Assembly (NCBI RefSeq): GCF_014779665.1
Contig: NZ_JACXYY010000003.1
Coordinates: 248,001 to 312,000 of the forward strand
Direction of reading: 5' to 3'
Source of the DNA: Nocardioides hwasunensis
Lineage (GTDB): Bacteria; Actinomycetota; Actinomycetes; Propionibacteriales; Nocardioidaceae
Length of the DNA: 64,000 bases
Shown here: piece by piece, positions 26,336 to 40,940 of the stretch
Layout: every line of letters begins with the position of its first letter
Position numbering within the stretch: position 1 is the stretch's first letter
The notes under the pieces: generated by a model
What the model saw: only the letters and a program-made list of their open reading frames with translations
What the model was told of the DNA's origin: nothing
The model's database searches: none
Program-made: the position numbers and the translations under genes

Positions 26336-27046
26336 TCAGGCTACGCCGAGGTAGGCCTCTCGCACCGACGGATCGTCGAGAAGGTCGGCACCCGTGCCGG
26401 TCTTGACGATGTTGCCGGTCTCCAGGACGTAGGCCCGGTCGCTGCGCGTGAGCGCCTGCTTGGCGTTCTGCTCGACGACCAGGATGGTGGTGCCCTGCTG
26501 CGAGATCTCGGTGATGATGTCGAAGATCTGCTGGATCAGCATGGGCGCCAGGCCCATCGACGGCTCGTCGAGCATGAGCAGCTTGGGACGCGACATGAGC
26601 GCTCGGCCGATGGCCAGCATCTGCTGCTCACCGCCGGACATCGTGCCGGCCACCTGCTTCTTGCGCTCGAGCAGCCGCGGGAAGAGGCCGAAGACGCGGT
26701 CGTAGTCCTCCTCGATGGCCGCCTTGTCCTTGCGGGTGTAGGCGCCCATGTTGAGGTTCTCGGTGACCGTCATGCCCGGGAAGATCCCACGGCCCTCGGG
26801 GCACAGCACGAGCCCCTTGCGCAGCCGCTGGTCGGCCCGCAGCTTGGTCACGTCCTCGCCGTCGAAGATCACCGACCCGGCCGCCAGGCCGCGCACGCCC
26901 GACAGGGCGCGCATGGTCGAGGTCTTGCCGGCGCCGTTGGCGCCGATCAGCGAGACGACCTCACCCGCCTCGACCTCCACGGTGATGCCGTGCAGGGCCT
27001 GGATCTTGCCGTAGTTGAGCACGGCGTCCTTCATCTCAAGCAGCAT
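26336..27046 (-). CDS. livF: Branched-chain amino-acid ABC transporter ATPase LivF
   Basis: 236 residues. Walker A GANGAGKTSTMRAL, signature MSGGEQQMLAIGRAL, Walker B LLMLDEPSMGLAP, and the family's typical C-terminal YVLETGNIVKTGTGADLL. It is one of two cytoplasmic ATPases energising import of leucine, isoleucine and valine. It overlaps livG by 11 bp and is the last gene of the livHMGF unit. Confidence 0.96.
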   Translation of the reverse strand: MLLEMKDAVLNYGKIQALHGITVEVEAGEVVSLIGANGAGKTSTMRALSGVRGLAAGSVIFDGEDVTKLRADQRLRKGLVLCPEGRGIFPGMTVTENLNMGAYTRKDKAAIEEDYDRVFGLFPRLLERKKQVAGTMSGGEQQMLAIGRALMSRPKLLMLDEPSMGLAPMLIQQIFDIITEISQQGTTILVVEQNAKQALTRSDRAYVLETGNIVKTGTGADLLDDPSVREAYLGVA

Positions 27047-27978
27047 CGTCGGGCTCTCCCAGGTAGGCGGCGATGACCTTCGGGTTGCGGGCGACCTCGT
27101 CGGGCGTGCCCTCGGCGATCTTCTGGCCGAACTCCAGCACGACGATCCGGTCCGTGACGCCGAGGACCAGCTTCATGTCGTGCTCGATGACCAGCACCGT
27201 GTGCCCCAGGTCGCGGATCCGGCGGATGAGGCCCATGAGGTCCTCCTTCTCCGCCGGGTTGAAGCCGGCTGCCGGCTCGTCGAGACAGATCAGCTCCGGC
27301 TCGGTGGCCAGGGCTCGGGCGATCTCCAGTCGGCGCTGGTAGCCGTAGGGCAGGTTGCGAGCGAGCTCGTGGGCCCGGTCCGCGATGCCCACGAAGCGCA
27401 GCAGCTCCATCGAGCGACGACGCCCCGCCCGCTCCTCCAGGGTGTGGCGGCTGATGCCGAACACCTTGGCGAACGCCCGGCGGATGCCGTTGTCGGGCAG
27501 CTCCTCCTCCTTCGGGCGCTGGCGGTAGATCCGGAACAGCGCACCAGGGACGCTCGTCTTGTGGCGGGCGTCGCAGCCCACCATGACGTTCTCCATCGCC
27601 GACATCTCCGGGAAGAGCCGGATGTTCTGGAACGTGCGCGCGATGCCGAGCTGATTGATCTTGTGCGGCTTGGTGCCCGCGATCTCGGTGCCCTTGAACC
27701 GGATCTTGCCCTCGGTCGGGGTGTAGACGCCGGTCATCGCGTTGAAGCAGGTCGTCTTGCCCGCACCGTTGGGTCCGATCAGGCCGAGGATCTCCCCTCG
27801 TCGGATCTGGAAGTTCACGTCGTTGAGAGCCACGACACCACCGAAGCGGAGGGTGACGTGGTCGACCTCGAGCAGGACGCTGCCGTCGGGACCCGTGGTC
27901 TCGATCGCGATCTCGTCGTGGTCGGAGGTGTCCTTCAAGACGACCTCCTCCTGCTCGACGGTGCTGCCGTGCGTCGGC

Positions 27979-27986
<8 letters not shown>
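27036..27986 (-). CDS. livG: Branched-chain amino-acid ABC transporter ATPase LivG
   Basis: 316 residues. An acidic N-terminal extension of about 40 residues, not usual for LivG, precedes the ATPase: Walker A GPNGAGKTTCFNAMTG, signature LPYGYQRRLEIARAL, Walker B LICLDEPAAGFNPAEKEDL and a LivG-type C terminus (GTPDEVARNPKVIAAYLG). An insert near residues 150-180 (HKTSVPGALFRIYRQRPKEE) is typical of the family. It overlaps livM by 8 bp and livF by 11 bp, so the subunits are translated in register. Confidence 0.96.
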
Positions 27987-29114
<1,128 letters not shown>

Positions 29115-29118
<4 letters not shown>

Positions 29119-30086
29119 GCGCGGGCCTTTCCGAGGGACTCACCGAGCAGGCCGGTGGGGCGGAACATCAGGACGACGACGAGGACCACGAACGCGTAGA
29201 CGTTGGTCCAGCTGGAGTCCCACACGGCGGAGGCGTACACCTCGACGAGGCCGAGGAACAGGCCGCCGACGAGAGCGCCGCGCAGGTTGCCGATGCCGCC
29301 GAGGACGGCCGCGGTGAAGGCCTTCAGTCCGATGATGAACCCGATGTCGAACTTCGTGATGTCGTACTGGACGGTGTAGAGGAGCGCGGCGACACCAGCC
29401 ATGGCGCCACCGAGCACGAACACCAGCATGATGACGCGCTCCTGGTTGACACCCATCAGGGAGGCGGTGTCGGGGTCCTGCGCCACGGCTCGCACGCCGC
29501 GACCGAGGCGGCTCTTGTTCACGAACGCGTCCAGCGCGAGCATCATCACGATCGCACCGACGATGATCAGGATGCGGGTGTTGCTGACCGCGAGGTCGAT
29601 GCCGGGGATGGTGAAGACCGTCTTGGTCTCCAGCACCGACGGGATGTTGACGGTCACGCGGCCGAAGGGGCGTCCGAAGAAGACCCGCAGCACCTGGCCG
29701 AAGATCTCGACGAGCACCATGGAGCAGCCGATGCCGGTGATGAGGAAGATGAGGGGCGGGGCGCCCTTCTTGCGGAGCGGACGATAGGCGATCCGCTCGA
29801 CGGCGAGCGCGGTGCCTGCCGAGGCCAGCATCGCTGCCAGCAGTGCCAGCACCGTGGCCGCGATGACCATGCCGAGGCCGTCCCCGGCGGTGGCACCGAT
29901 CACGGTGTACGTGCCCAGCACCGCCCAGGTGCCGACCATGAACACCTCGGAGTGTGCGAAGTTGATCAGCTTCATCACGCCGTACACCATGGTGTAGCCG
30001 AGCGCGACGAGCGCGTAGATGGATCCGCGGGTGATGCCGTCAAGGGTGTGACGGTCCAACCCGCTGATCAGGTTGTTGAAGTCCAC
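29115..30086 (-). CDS. livH: Branched-chain amino-acid ABC transporter permease LivH
   Basis: 323 residues. LivH features: SIYALVALGYTMVYGVMKLI at the N terminus, INFAHSEVFMVGTW, RGVRAVAQDPDTASLMGVN (coupling loop) and AAVLGGIGNLRGALVGGLFLG. About eight membrane helices. It starts 93 bp downstream of livJ, beyond a strong hairpin, which should lower its expression relative to the binding protein. Confidence 0.96.
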
Positions 30087-30126
30087 TCAGGCCCCTCCAG
30101 GGCTCAGGCCCGACCCGGGCCATGGA

Positions 30127-30157
30127 GCGGGGGCGGCCGGTTTTCGGCCGCCCCCGC
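30127..30157 (-). terminator. Hairpin between livJ and livH (partial terminator)
   Basis: Perfect 13-bp arms GCGGGGGCGGCCG and CGGCCGCCCCCGC enclose a 5-nt loop in the 93-bp gap. Inside an operon that encodes one binding protein needed in excess and four membrane-complex subunits, such a hairpin usually trims read-through or protects the upstream mRNA end. Confidence 0.65.
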
Positions 30158-30179
30158 GGGTGGTTGTACGTGGTGGTGC

Positions 30180-31337
30180 TCAGCTGCCGGGCTTGACCTC
30201 GACCTCAGGGGTGAGCGTGCCGCCCTCGTTCTTGTAGGCCCAGTAGGAGACCTGGTCGGCGGGAACGTCGCCGTTCTCGTCGAACGCGATGTCCTTGCTC
30301 AGGCCCTCACCGGTGTAGCTGTTGACGAACTCGAGCATGTCGGCGCGGTTGCGGGCACCGTCCTCGAGACCCTTGAGGAAGACCGTCATCGCGTCGTAGC
30401 CCTCGGCGGCGTAGGCGCCCGGCTTGCCGCCGAACTCCTCCTCGAAGTCGTCGGCGAAGGTGCTGTCGTCCTCGATCGGGGCGCAGGGGCACATCACGAC
30501 CGCGCCCTCGCCGGCAGCGCCGACGGCGTTGCCGAAGTCGGCACCGTAGAGGCCGTCACCACCGATGAAGGGGGCTTCGATGCCGGCGTCGCGGATCTGC
30601 TTGAGCAGCGGCGCGGCCTCGGCGATGTAGCCGCCGTACATGATCGCGTCGGGCTTGGCCGACTCGATCTTGGAGATGGTCGGGGCGAAGTCGGTCTGGC
30701 CGACCTCGGTCTTGTCGCGCTGGACCATCTTGTCGCCGAGGGTCTCCGCGACGCGGTCGGCCAGCGGCTCGCCGTAGGCCTCGGCGTTGTCGATGACGAA
30801 GACCTTGGAGGCGCCGGCCTCGTCGGTGAGGTACTTCGCGATCGCGACGCCCTGGTAGTCGTCGTAGGGGACGAGGCGGTGGAAGACCTCGACCGGCTCG
30901 TCCTGCGTGAGGTCGGTCGCGGTGGCCGACTGGCTCACCATCGGGATCCCGCCATCCTGGTAGATGGTCTTGGTCGCGCGGGTCTCGCCGGAGAACGCGC
31001 CACCGATGACGCCGATGAACGACTCGTCGCCCGCGATCTGCGTCGCGACGGGCGTGGCCTTGGCCGGGTCGCCCTCGGTGTCGAAGCGCTCGAGCGACAC
31101 CGTGCAGTCACCGCCGTCCCACTGGTCGAGCGCGAGCTGCGCGCCGTCGACCGACGGGATCACGATGCTGGCGTTGGCGCCGGAGAGCGCACCCATCGCC
31201 GCGATCTTGAAGTTGCAGTCGCCGTCGTCGGCGCTGCTGCTTCCGCCGCCGGTGTCGGTCGTGCCGCAGGCCGACAGCGCAAGGCCGGCGACGGCCGTGA
31301 ACGCGACAGCCTGCCACGTCTTGGTCGAGCGGATCAT
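30180..31337 (-). CDS. livJ: Branched-chain amino-acid binding lipoprotein
   Basis: 385 residues. A lipoprotein signal peptide ends in the lipobox ALSAC, so the mature N-terminal Cys is lipid-anchored outside the membrane. The rest is a periplasmic-binding-protein type I fold: KIAAMGALSGANASIVIPSV, then SATATDLTQDEPVEVFHRL, and KPDAIMYGGYIAEAAPLLKQ. It captures Leu/Ile/Val or related substrates for LivHMGF. An ACGGAGG ribosome site lies 5-6 nt upstream. It is the promoter-proximal gene of the liv operon. Confidence 0.93.
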   Translation of the reverse strand: MIRSTKTWQAVAFTAVAGLALSACGTTDTGGGSSSADDGDCNFKIAAMGALSGANASIVIPSVDGAQLALDQWDGGDCTVSLERFDTEGDPAKATPVATQIAGDESFIGVIGGAFSGETRATKTIYQDGGIPMVSQSATATDLTQDEPVEVFHRLVPYDDYQGVAIAKYLTDEAGASKVFVIDNAEAYGEPLADRVAETLGDKMVQRDKTEVGQTDFAPTISKIESAKPDAIMYGGYIAEAAPLLKQIRDAGIEAPFIGGDGLYGADFGNAVGAAGEGAVVMCPCAPIEDDSTFADDFEEEFGGKPGAYAAEGYDAMTVFLKGLEDGARNRADMLEFVNSYTGEGLSKDIAFDENGDVPADQVSYWAYKNEGGTLTPEVEVKPGS

Positions 31338-31388
31338 GGATCCTCCGTTAGTCCTATGGGCTGTCCACCTCGGCAGCCTCGTGGCGGG

Positions 31389-31394
31389 AACCTA
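31389..31394 (-). promoter_or_regulatory. -10 box of the liv operon
   Basis: TAGGTT on the minus strand, about 52 nt before the livJ ATG, implies a leader of about 45 nt with a ribosome site, unlike the leaderless genes nearby. No clear -35 was seen. The rest of the gap to pdtaR (to 31503) shows no gene. Confidence 0.4.
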
Positions 31395-31503
31395 ACACCA
31401 TGAATGTGGCCCGGGACACGATTGCGCGGCACGAGTTGTCCGCCGTTGCCGTTTCGTGACCAAACGGCCGAATCCGGAAATGATCCTGAAACGTGCAGCG
31501 CCC

Positions 31504-32187
31504 TCAGGACGGGTCGTCGGATCTGTCAACGGGGGTGACAACGGGGTTCACGTCGGAGGTGTCGGCAGCGCCGCCGAGACCCGCCACGCCGTGCTCCACG
31601 ACGCCGTCCGCGACCTGCTTCATCGACAGTCGCAGGTCCATCGCGGTCTTCTGGATCCAGCGGAACGCCTCCGGCTCGCTGAGCCCGAGCTGCGCCTGCA
31701 GCACACCCTTGGCCCGGTCGACCGACTTCCGCGTCGCCAGCGACTCCTGGAGGTCGGAGACCTCCTGCTCCAGGACGGTGATCTCGCCGTAGCGGCTGAC
31801 CGCCATCTCGATCGCAGGCACCAGGTCACCGCGCTGGAACGGCTTGACGAGGTAGGCCATCGCGCCGGCGTCCCGCGCCCGCGCCACCAGGTCGCGCTGG
31901 GAGAAGGCGGTGAGGATCACCACCGGCGCGATCCGCTCCGCGGCGATCACCTCGGCGGCCGCGATGCCGTCCAGGACGGGCATCTTCACGTCGAGGATCA
32001 CCAGGTCGGGTCCGAGCTCACGGGCCAGCTCGATCGCCTTCTGCCCGTCGGCGGCCTGGCCGACCACCTCGTAGCCCTCCTCGCCGAGCATCTCGGCGAG
32101 GTCCATGCGGATCAGGGCCTCGTCCTCGGCGATCACCACCCGGCGTACGACGTCGGCGGGCGCGGTGCTGTCGGCAGGCTGCGTCAC
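31504..32187 (-). CDS. pdtaR: ANTAR-domain response regulator (PdtaR-type antiterminator)
   Basis: 227 residues from GTG, 7 nt behind TAGCCT (32200-32195). The receiver domain (about 16-135) has the acidic pair in IAEDEALIRMD, phospho-acceptor Asp in LVILDVKMPVLDG, Thr in VVILTAF and Lys in YLVKPF. A coiled segment leads to the ANTAR RNA-binding domain (about 145-205: KSVDRAKGVLQAQLGLSEPE, RWIQKTAMDLRLSMKQVAD). In mycobacteria PdtaR is phosphorylated by the kinase PdtaS and acts as an antiterminator on RNA hairpins; no kinase is encoded adjacent here. A 25-residue polar tail follows the ANTAR domain. Confidence 0.93.
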   Translation of the reverse strand: MTQPADSTAPADVVRRVVIAEDEALIRMDLAEMLGEEGYEVVGQAADGQKAIELARELGPDLVILDVKMPVLDGIAAAEVIAAERIAPVVILTAFSQRDLVARARDAGAMAYLVKPFQRGDLVPAIEMAVSRYGEITVLEQEVSDLQESLATRKSVDRAKGVLQAQLGLSEPEAFRWIQKTAMDLRLSMKQVADGVVEHGVAGLGGAADTSDVNPVVTPVDRSDDPS

Positions 32188-32224
32188 GGCGACAAGGCTA
32201 GTTCCGCTAGCGTGTGCCCACCTA
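32188..32224. promoter_or_regulatory. Promoter region shared by pdtaR and tRNA-Leu
   Basis: The minus-strand TAGCCT (32200-32195) is placed for a leaderless pdtaR start. The plus-strand TAGCGT (32208-32213) lies 11 nt before the tRNA-Leu 5' end and is its likely -10. Confidence 0.45.
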
Positions 32225-32307
32225 GCCGGGTTGGCGGAATGGCAGACGCGGTGGTCTCAAACACCACTGCCCGCAAGGGCGTGTGGGTTCGACTCCCACA
32301 CCCGGCA
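32225..32307 (+). tRNA. tRNA-Leu (anticodon CAA)
   Basis: Acceptor arms GCCGGGT and ACCCGGC pair; the anticodon stem GTGGT/ACCAC holds loop CTCAAAC, giving CAA (reads UUG). A long variable arm (GCCCGCAAGGGC) and T-loop GGTTCGACTCC are class II features. CCA is not encoded. Confidence 0.95.
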
Positions 32308-32358
32308 CTCTGTGGTCGTCGACGCGCGGTGTCGGTGGCTGCGGGCACGCTCGTGTTC

Positions 32359-33138
32359 GTGCCCCGCGTCCGCCCCCAGTCCGTCGTCGACTCGGCGCTG
32401 GCCTGCTCGGACCGAGGCATGGCAGATGCCGAGAACGCGGCGCTCCACGGGGTCGCGATCAAGACGATCAGACGCTGGCGACGGCTCTACCAGCGCCGTG
32501 GGCTACCTCGGGGCCAGGGACACCTCGCGCCTCCGTGCCCTCGGTGCGACGGCGCGGACCTCGCAGAATCGTCGTACGCCGAGCTGCTCGGGTGGTACCT
32601 CGGCGACGGACACCTGTCCCTCGGTCGACGCCAGGTCTTCAGCCTCCACATCACCAACGACGCACGCTACGTCGACCTCAACGCGCACCTGCTCGACTTG
32701 ATGGCGGCTGTGAAGCCTGGCGGGAAGCCACACACACGCCTGGTGCCGGGAGCAGTGATCACCACCGTCTCGTGGAAGCACTGGCCGTGCCTGTTCCCGC
32801 AGCACGGCTCCGGCCGCAAGCACGAGCGCGCCATCGCGCTCGTGGCCTGGCAGGAGGAGATCGTGCGATCGTTCCCCTCTGACTTCCTCCGAGGACTCTT
32901 CCACTCCGACGGCTGCCGGGTGGCGAACTGGGCCACCCGCGAGGTCGCCGGGGAGACCCGTCGCTACGACTACCCGCGCTGGCAGTTCGTCAACACCAGC
33001 GAGGACATCCTCGGCATGTGCACGTGGGCGCTCGATCTCGTCCACGTGCCATGGCGCCGTTCGGGATCGCGGGTGGTGTCCGTCTCGCGCCGGGAGGCCG
33101 TCGCGGCCCTGGACGCGATGATCGGCCCGAAGAGCTGA
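32359..33138 (+). CDS. HTH plus two-motif LAGLIDADG endonuclease-like protein
   Basis: 259 residues from GTG at 32359; GTG codons at 32329, 32335 and 32353 are also possible and none has a clear ribosome site. An N-terminal helix-turn-helix (about 10-45: MADAENAALHGVAIKTIRRW) is followed by a CPRC pair near residue 60, and by two LAGLIDADG-like helices, LLGWYLGDGHLS (76-87) and FLRGLFHSDGCRV (176-188), each with the acidic residue that binds metal in homing endonucleases. It is free-standing and begins only about 50 bp after tRNA-Leu with no terminator between, so tRNA-driven transcription is possible. It could be a working homing nuclease or a regulator that has kept the fold. Confidence 0.7.
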   Translation: MPRVRPQSVVDSALACSDRGMADAENAALHGVAIKTIRRWRRLYQRRGLPRGQGHLAPPCPRCDGADLAESSYAELLGWYLGDGHLSLGRRQVFSLHITNDARYVDLNAHLLDLMAAVKPGGKPHTRLVPGAVITTVSWKHWPCLFPQHGSGRKHERAIALVAWQEEIVRSFPSDFLRGLFHSDGCRVANWATREVAGETRRYDYPRWQFVNTSEDILGMCTWALDLVHVPWRRSGSRVVSVSRREAVAALDAMIGPKS

Positions 33139-33142
33139 CGCG

Positions 33143-34588
33143 TCAGGGGCGCCGGTAGGCAGGCGCCTCGCCGTTGATGGCGTCCCCCATCCGGTGGATC
33201 CGCAGCGCGTTGGTCGAGCCGGGGATGCCGGGCGGGCTGCCGGCGATGATGACCACGAGGTCACCCTCGCGCACCCGGCCGATGTGGAGCAGGGACTCGT
33301 CGACCTGGCGGACCATCTCGTCGGTGTGCTGCACCTCGGCGCCCTGGAACGTCTCCACTCCCCAGGTCATGGCGAGCTGCGATCGGGTGCGGGCCGTCGG
33401 GGTGAAGGCGAGGATCGGGATCGGGCCGCGATAGCGCGAGAGTCGCTTCGCGGAGTCGCCGCTGACGGTGAAGGCGACGACGTACTTGGCGTTGACGCTC
33501 TCGGCCACCTCGGCTGCTGCCTTGGCGATGATGCCGCCGCGGGTGTGCGGCTTCCACGTCACCGCCGCCATGTGCCCCAGTCCGTGGTCCTCGGTCGACT
33601 CCACGATGCGCGCCATGGTCTGGACCGCGATGACGGGGTACTCCCCCACGCTGGTCTCGCCCGAGAGCATGACGGCGTCGGCGCCGTCGAGCACGGCGTT
33701 GGCGACGTCGCTGGCCTCGGCGCGGGTCGGGGCCGGCGAGGTGATCATCGACTCGAGCATCTGCGTGGCGACGATGACCGGCTTCGCGTTGCGGCGCGCC
33801 TTGTCGATGATGAGCTTCTGGTGGATCGGCACGTCCTCGAGCGGGCACTCCACACCGAGGTCGCCGCGAGCGACCATGATCCCGTCGAACGCATCGACGA
33901 TCTCGTCGATGTTGGCGATCGCCTGCGGCTTCTCGATCTTGGCGATCACCGGGACGAAGATGTTCTCCTCGCGCATCACCTTGCGCACGTCCTCGGCGTC
34001 GGCGGCGTTGCGCACGAAGCTGAGGGCGATGTAGTCGACGCCGAGATTGAGCGCCCAGCGCAGGTCCTCGGTGTCCTTGTCGGAGAGGGCGGGGACCGAG
34101 ACCGCGACGCCGGGCAGGTTGATGCCCTTGTTGTTGGACACCTTGCCGGGCACGACCACCTCGGTGGTGACGTCGGTGTCGCTGACCGCGGTGACGACCA
34201 GACGCACCTTGCCGTCGTCGATCAGGAGCGGGTCGCCGGGCTTCACGTCGCCGGGCAGTCCCTTGTAGGTGGTGCCGCACTGGTCGACGTCTCCCACCAC
34301 GTCACGCGTGGTGATCGTGAACGTGGCGCCGCGCTTCAGCTTGACCGGACCGTCTCCGAACCGCTCCAGGCGGATCTTCGGACCCTGCAGGTCGGCGAAG
34401 ATGCCGATCGCCCGCCCGGTCTCGTCGGAGGTCTGGCGCACCAGACGGTAGACGGCCTCGTGGTCGGCGTACGCGCCGTGGCTCATGTTGAGCCTCGCGA
34501 CGTCCATGCCGGCTTCGACGAGTGCTCGGATGCCCTCGGGGGTGTTCACCGCGGGGCCGAGGGTGCAGACGATCTTGGCTCTACGCAC
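33143..34588 (-). CDS. pyk: Pyruvate kinase
   Basis: 481 residues from GTG at 34588, 7 nt after TAGGGT, giving the usual N terminus RRAKIVCTLGPA. Landmarks: DVARLNMSHG, DLQGPKIRLERF, the catalytic Lys segment IAKIEKPQAIANID, the metal-binding MVARGDLGVE and ATQMLESMITSPAPTRAE. It converts phosphoenolpyruvate and ADP to pyruvate and ATP. Its stop and that of the convergent LAGLIDADG gene lie together in the palindrome TGACGCGTCA. Confidence 0.97.
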   Translation of the reverse strand: MRRAKIVCTLGPAVNTPEGIRALVEAGMDVARLNMSHGAYADHEAVYRLVRQTSDETGRAIGIFADLQGPKIRLERFGDGPVKLKRGATFTITTRDVVGDVDQCGTTYKGLPGDVKPGDPLLIDDGKVRLVVTAVSDTDVTTEVVVPGKVSNNKGINLPGVAVSVPALSDKDTEDLRWALNLGVDYIALSFVRNAADAEDVRKVMREENIFVPVIAKIEKPQAIANIDEIVDAFDGIMVARGDLGVECPLEDVPIHQKLIIDKARRNAKPVIVATQMLESMITSPAPTRAEASDVANAVLDGADAVMLSGETSVGEYPVIAVQTMARIVESTEDHGLGHMAAVTWKPHTRGGIIAKAAAEVAESVNAKYVVAFTVSGDSAKRLSRYRGPIPILAFTPTARTRSQLAMTWGVETFQGAEVQHTDEMVRQVDESLLHIGRVREGDLVVIIAGSPPGIPGSTNALRIHRMGDAINGEAPAYRRP

Positions 34589-34642
34589 GTGCTTCACCCT
34601 AGCGCAGATTGGATCGTTCCAAAGCCCTCTTCCGGCCCTGAC

Positions 34643-34690
34643 CGGTGAGTAGGACAGGAAATTTCCGTCAGGAACCTGTCCCACTCACCG
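34643..34690 (-). terminator. Hairpin after gltD
   Basis: 16-nt arms CGGTGAGTAGGACAGG (34643-34658) and CCTGTCCCACTCACCG (34675-34690) pair with a single mismatch. They enclose a 16-nt loop that contains AT-rich TTT and overlaps the palindrome GGAAATTTCC, an unusual sequence in this GC-rich DNA. It lies 24 bp beyond the gltD stop and upstream of the pyk promoter. Confidence 0.65.
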
Positions 34691-34713
34691 CCGACACGGA
34701 CGTGCGACAGCGA

Positions 34714-36171
34714 TCAGACGACGAGGGGGCGCTCGTGCGGCTTGATCGGCGCGGGCAGCGTGGTCGAGCCCGTCAGGTAGGCGTCGACCGACGCGGCCGC
34801 GCTCCGACCCTCGGCGATCGCCCAGACGATCAGCGACTGGCCGCGACCGACGTCACCGGCGACGTAGACGCCCGGGACGGAGGCGGCGTACGACTCGTCG
34901 CGCCGCACGTTGCCGCGCTCGTCGAGCTCGACGCCGAGCTGCTCGATGATGCCGGGCTGCTCGGGGCCGACGAAGCCCATCGCGAGCAGCACCAGCTGCG
35001 CCGGGATCTCGCGCTCGGTGCCCTCGACGGGCTGGAACTTCGCGTCGACCTCCACGAGCCGCAGCGAGGCCACGTTGCCGTCGGCATCGCCCACGAACTC
35101 CTGCGTCGAGACGGCGTAGACCCGGTCCCCGCCCTCCTCGTGCGCGGAGGAGACGCGGAAGGTCATGGGGTACGTCGGCCACGGCTGGCCCGTGGGGCGC
35201 TCACCGCCGGGCTGGGGCATGATCTCCAGCTGCGTGATCGAGCGTGCGCCCTGACGGATCGACGTCCCGAGGCAGTCGGCACCGGTGTCGCCGCCGCCGA
35301 TGATGACGACGTCCTTGTCGGTGGCGAGGATCTGGCCCTCCACCTCCTCCCCCAGCGCGACGCGGTTGGCCTGCGGCAGGAACTCCATCGCCTGGTGGAT
35401 GCCGCCGAGCTCGCGACCGGTGGCGGGCAGGTCGCGCGCCTGGGTCGCGCCCATGGCGAGCACGACGGCGTCGTAGCGCGCGAGCAGCTGCGGACCGGAG
35501 AGGTCGCCTCCGACGTCGACCCCGGCCCGGAAGACCGTGCCCTCGCGGCGCATCTGGTCCAGGCGCCGGTCGAGGTGCTTCTTCTCCATCTTGAACTCGG
35601 GGATGCCGTAGCGCATCAGCCCGCCGATCTTGTCGGCACGCTCGTAGACGGCCACGGTGTGGCCGGCACGGGTGAGCTGCTGGGCGGCCGCCAGGCCGGC
35701 CGGCCCGGAGCCGATGACCGCGACGGTCTTGCCCGAGAGCCACTCCGGCGGCTGCGGGCGGACATAGCCCGAGCCCCAGGCGCGGTCGATGATCGAGACC
35801 TCGACGTTCTTGATGGTCACCGGGTCCTGGTTGATGCCCAGCACGCAGGCCGTCTCGCAGGGCGCCGGGCAGAGGCGACCGGTGAACTCCGGGAAGTTGT
35901 TCGTCGCGTGCAGCCGGTCCATCGCGCCGTCCCAGTCGTCACGCCAGACCAGGTCGTTCCACTCCGGGATGATGTTGCCCAGCGGGCAGCCCTGGTGGCA
36001 GAACGGGATGCCGCAGTCCATGCAGCGGCCGGCCTGCGTGTTGATGATCGGCAGCAGCGCGCGGCCGATGCCGTCGGGGTAGACCTCGTCCCAGTCCTGC
36101 ACGCGCTCGGCGACGTCACGGCGTGAGGCGACCTCGCGGCCGTTCTTCAGGAATCCCTTGGGGTCAGCCAT
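34714..36171 (-). CDS. gltD: Glutamate synthase (NADPH) small subunit
   Basis: 485 residues. Cys-rich N-terminal iron-sulfur segment (CMDCGIPFCHQGCPLGN, CPAPCETACVLG), FAD-binding VAVIGSGPAGLAAAQQL and NADPH-binding VVIIGGGDTGADCLGTS, in the order known for GltD. It passes electrons from NADPH to GltB for reductive transfer of the glutamine amide to 2-oxoglutarate. A strong GGAGGAGGGG site lies before the ATG. A 77-bp gap separates it from gltB. Confidence 0.97.
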   Translation of the reverse strand: MADPKGFLKNGREVASRRDVAERVQDWDEVYPDGIGRALLPIINTQAGRCMDCGIPFCHQGCPLGNIIPEWNDLVWRDDWDGAMDRLHATNNFPEFTGRLCPAPCETACVLGINQDPVTIKNVEVSIIDRAWGSGYVRPQPPEWLSGKTVAVIGSGPAGLAAAQQLTRAGHTVAVYERADKIGGLMRYGIPEFKMEKKHLDRRLDQMRREGTVFRAGVDVGGDLSGPQLLARYDAVVLAMGATQARDLPATGRELGGIHQAMEFLPQANRVALGEEVEGQILATDKDVVIIGGGDTGADCLGTSIRQGARSITQLEIMPQPGGERPTGQPWPTYPMTFRVSSAHEEGGDRVYAVSTQEFVGDADGNVASLRLVEVDAKFQPVEGTEREIPAQLVLLAMGFVGPEQPGIIEQLGVELDERGNVRRDESYAASVPGVYVAGDVGRGQSLIVWAIAEGRSAAASVDAYLTGSTTLPAPIKPHERPLVV

Positions 36172-36248
36172 TCCGGGCCCCCTCCTCCACGGGCGAGCGC
36201 ACGGGCTCGCGGTCGGTCAGCATGGTCACGGTGGATCCGCGGAGTCGC

Positions 36249-40799
<4,551 letters not shown>

Positions 40800-40940
40800 G
40801 GAGGCATTCTCCCGTCGTCGTCCCGGCGCGCCAGTGCTGGGCACAGGCAGGTCACGGGTGGTGGGCGTTACCGCTGGGGACGACGTTGGCCCGAGCGAGG
40901 TGGAATGTATCACCGGCGAGAGGCGCCGGAGGTCCACATG

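Noticed and set aside
31456..32358. Upstream extension of the LAGLIDADG reading frame across pdtaR antisense and tRNA-Leu
   Set aside because: It would overlap the tRNA and pdtaR; the protein-like sequence begins only around the helix-turn-helix.
32225..33138. Integrated mobile island at tRNA-Leu
   Set aside because: No integrase, no duplicated tRNA 3' end and no flanking att repeat seen; only the LAGLIDADG-like gene is present.
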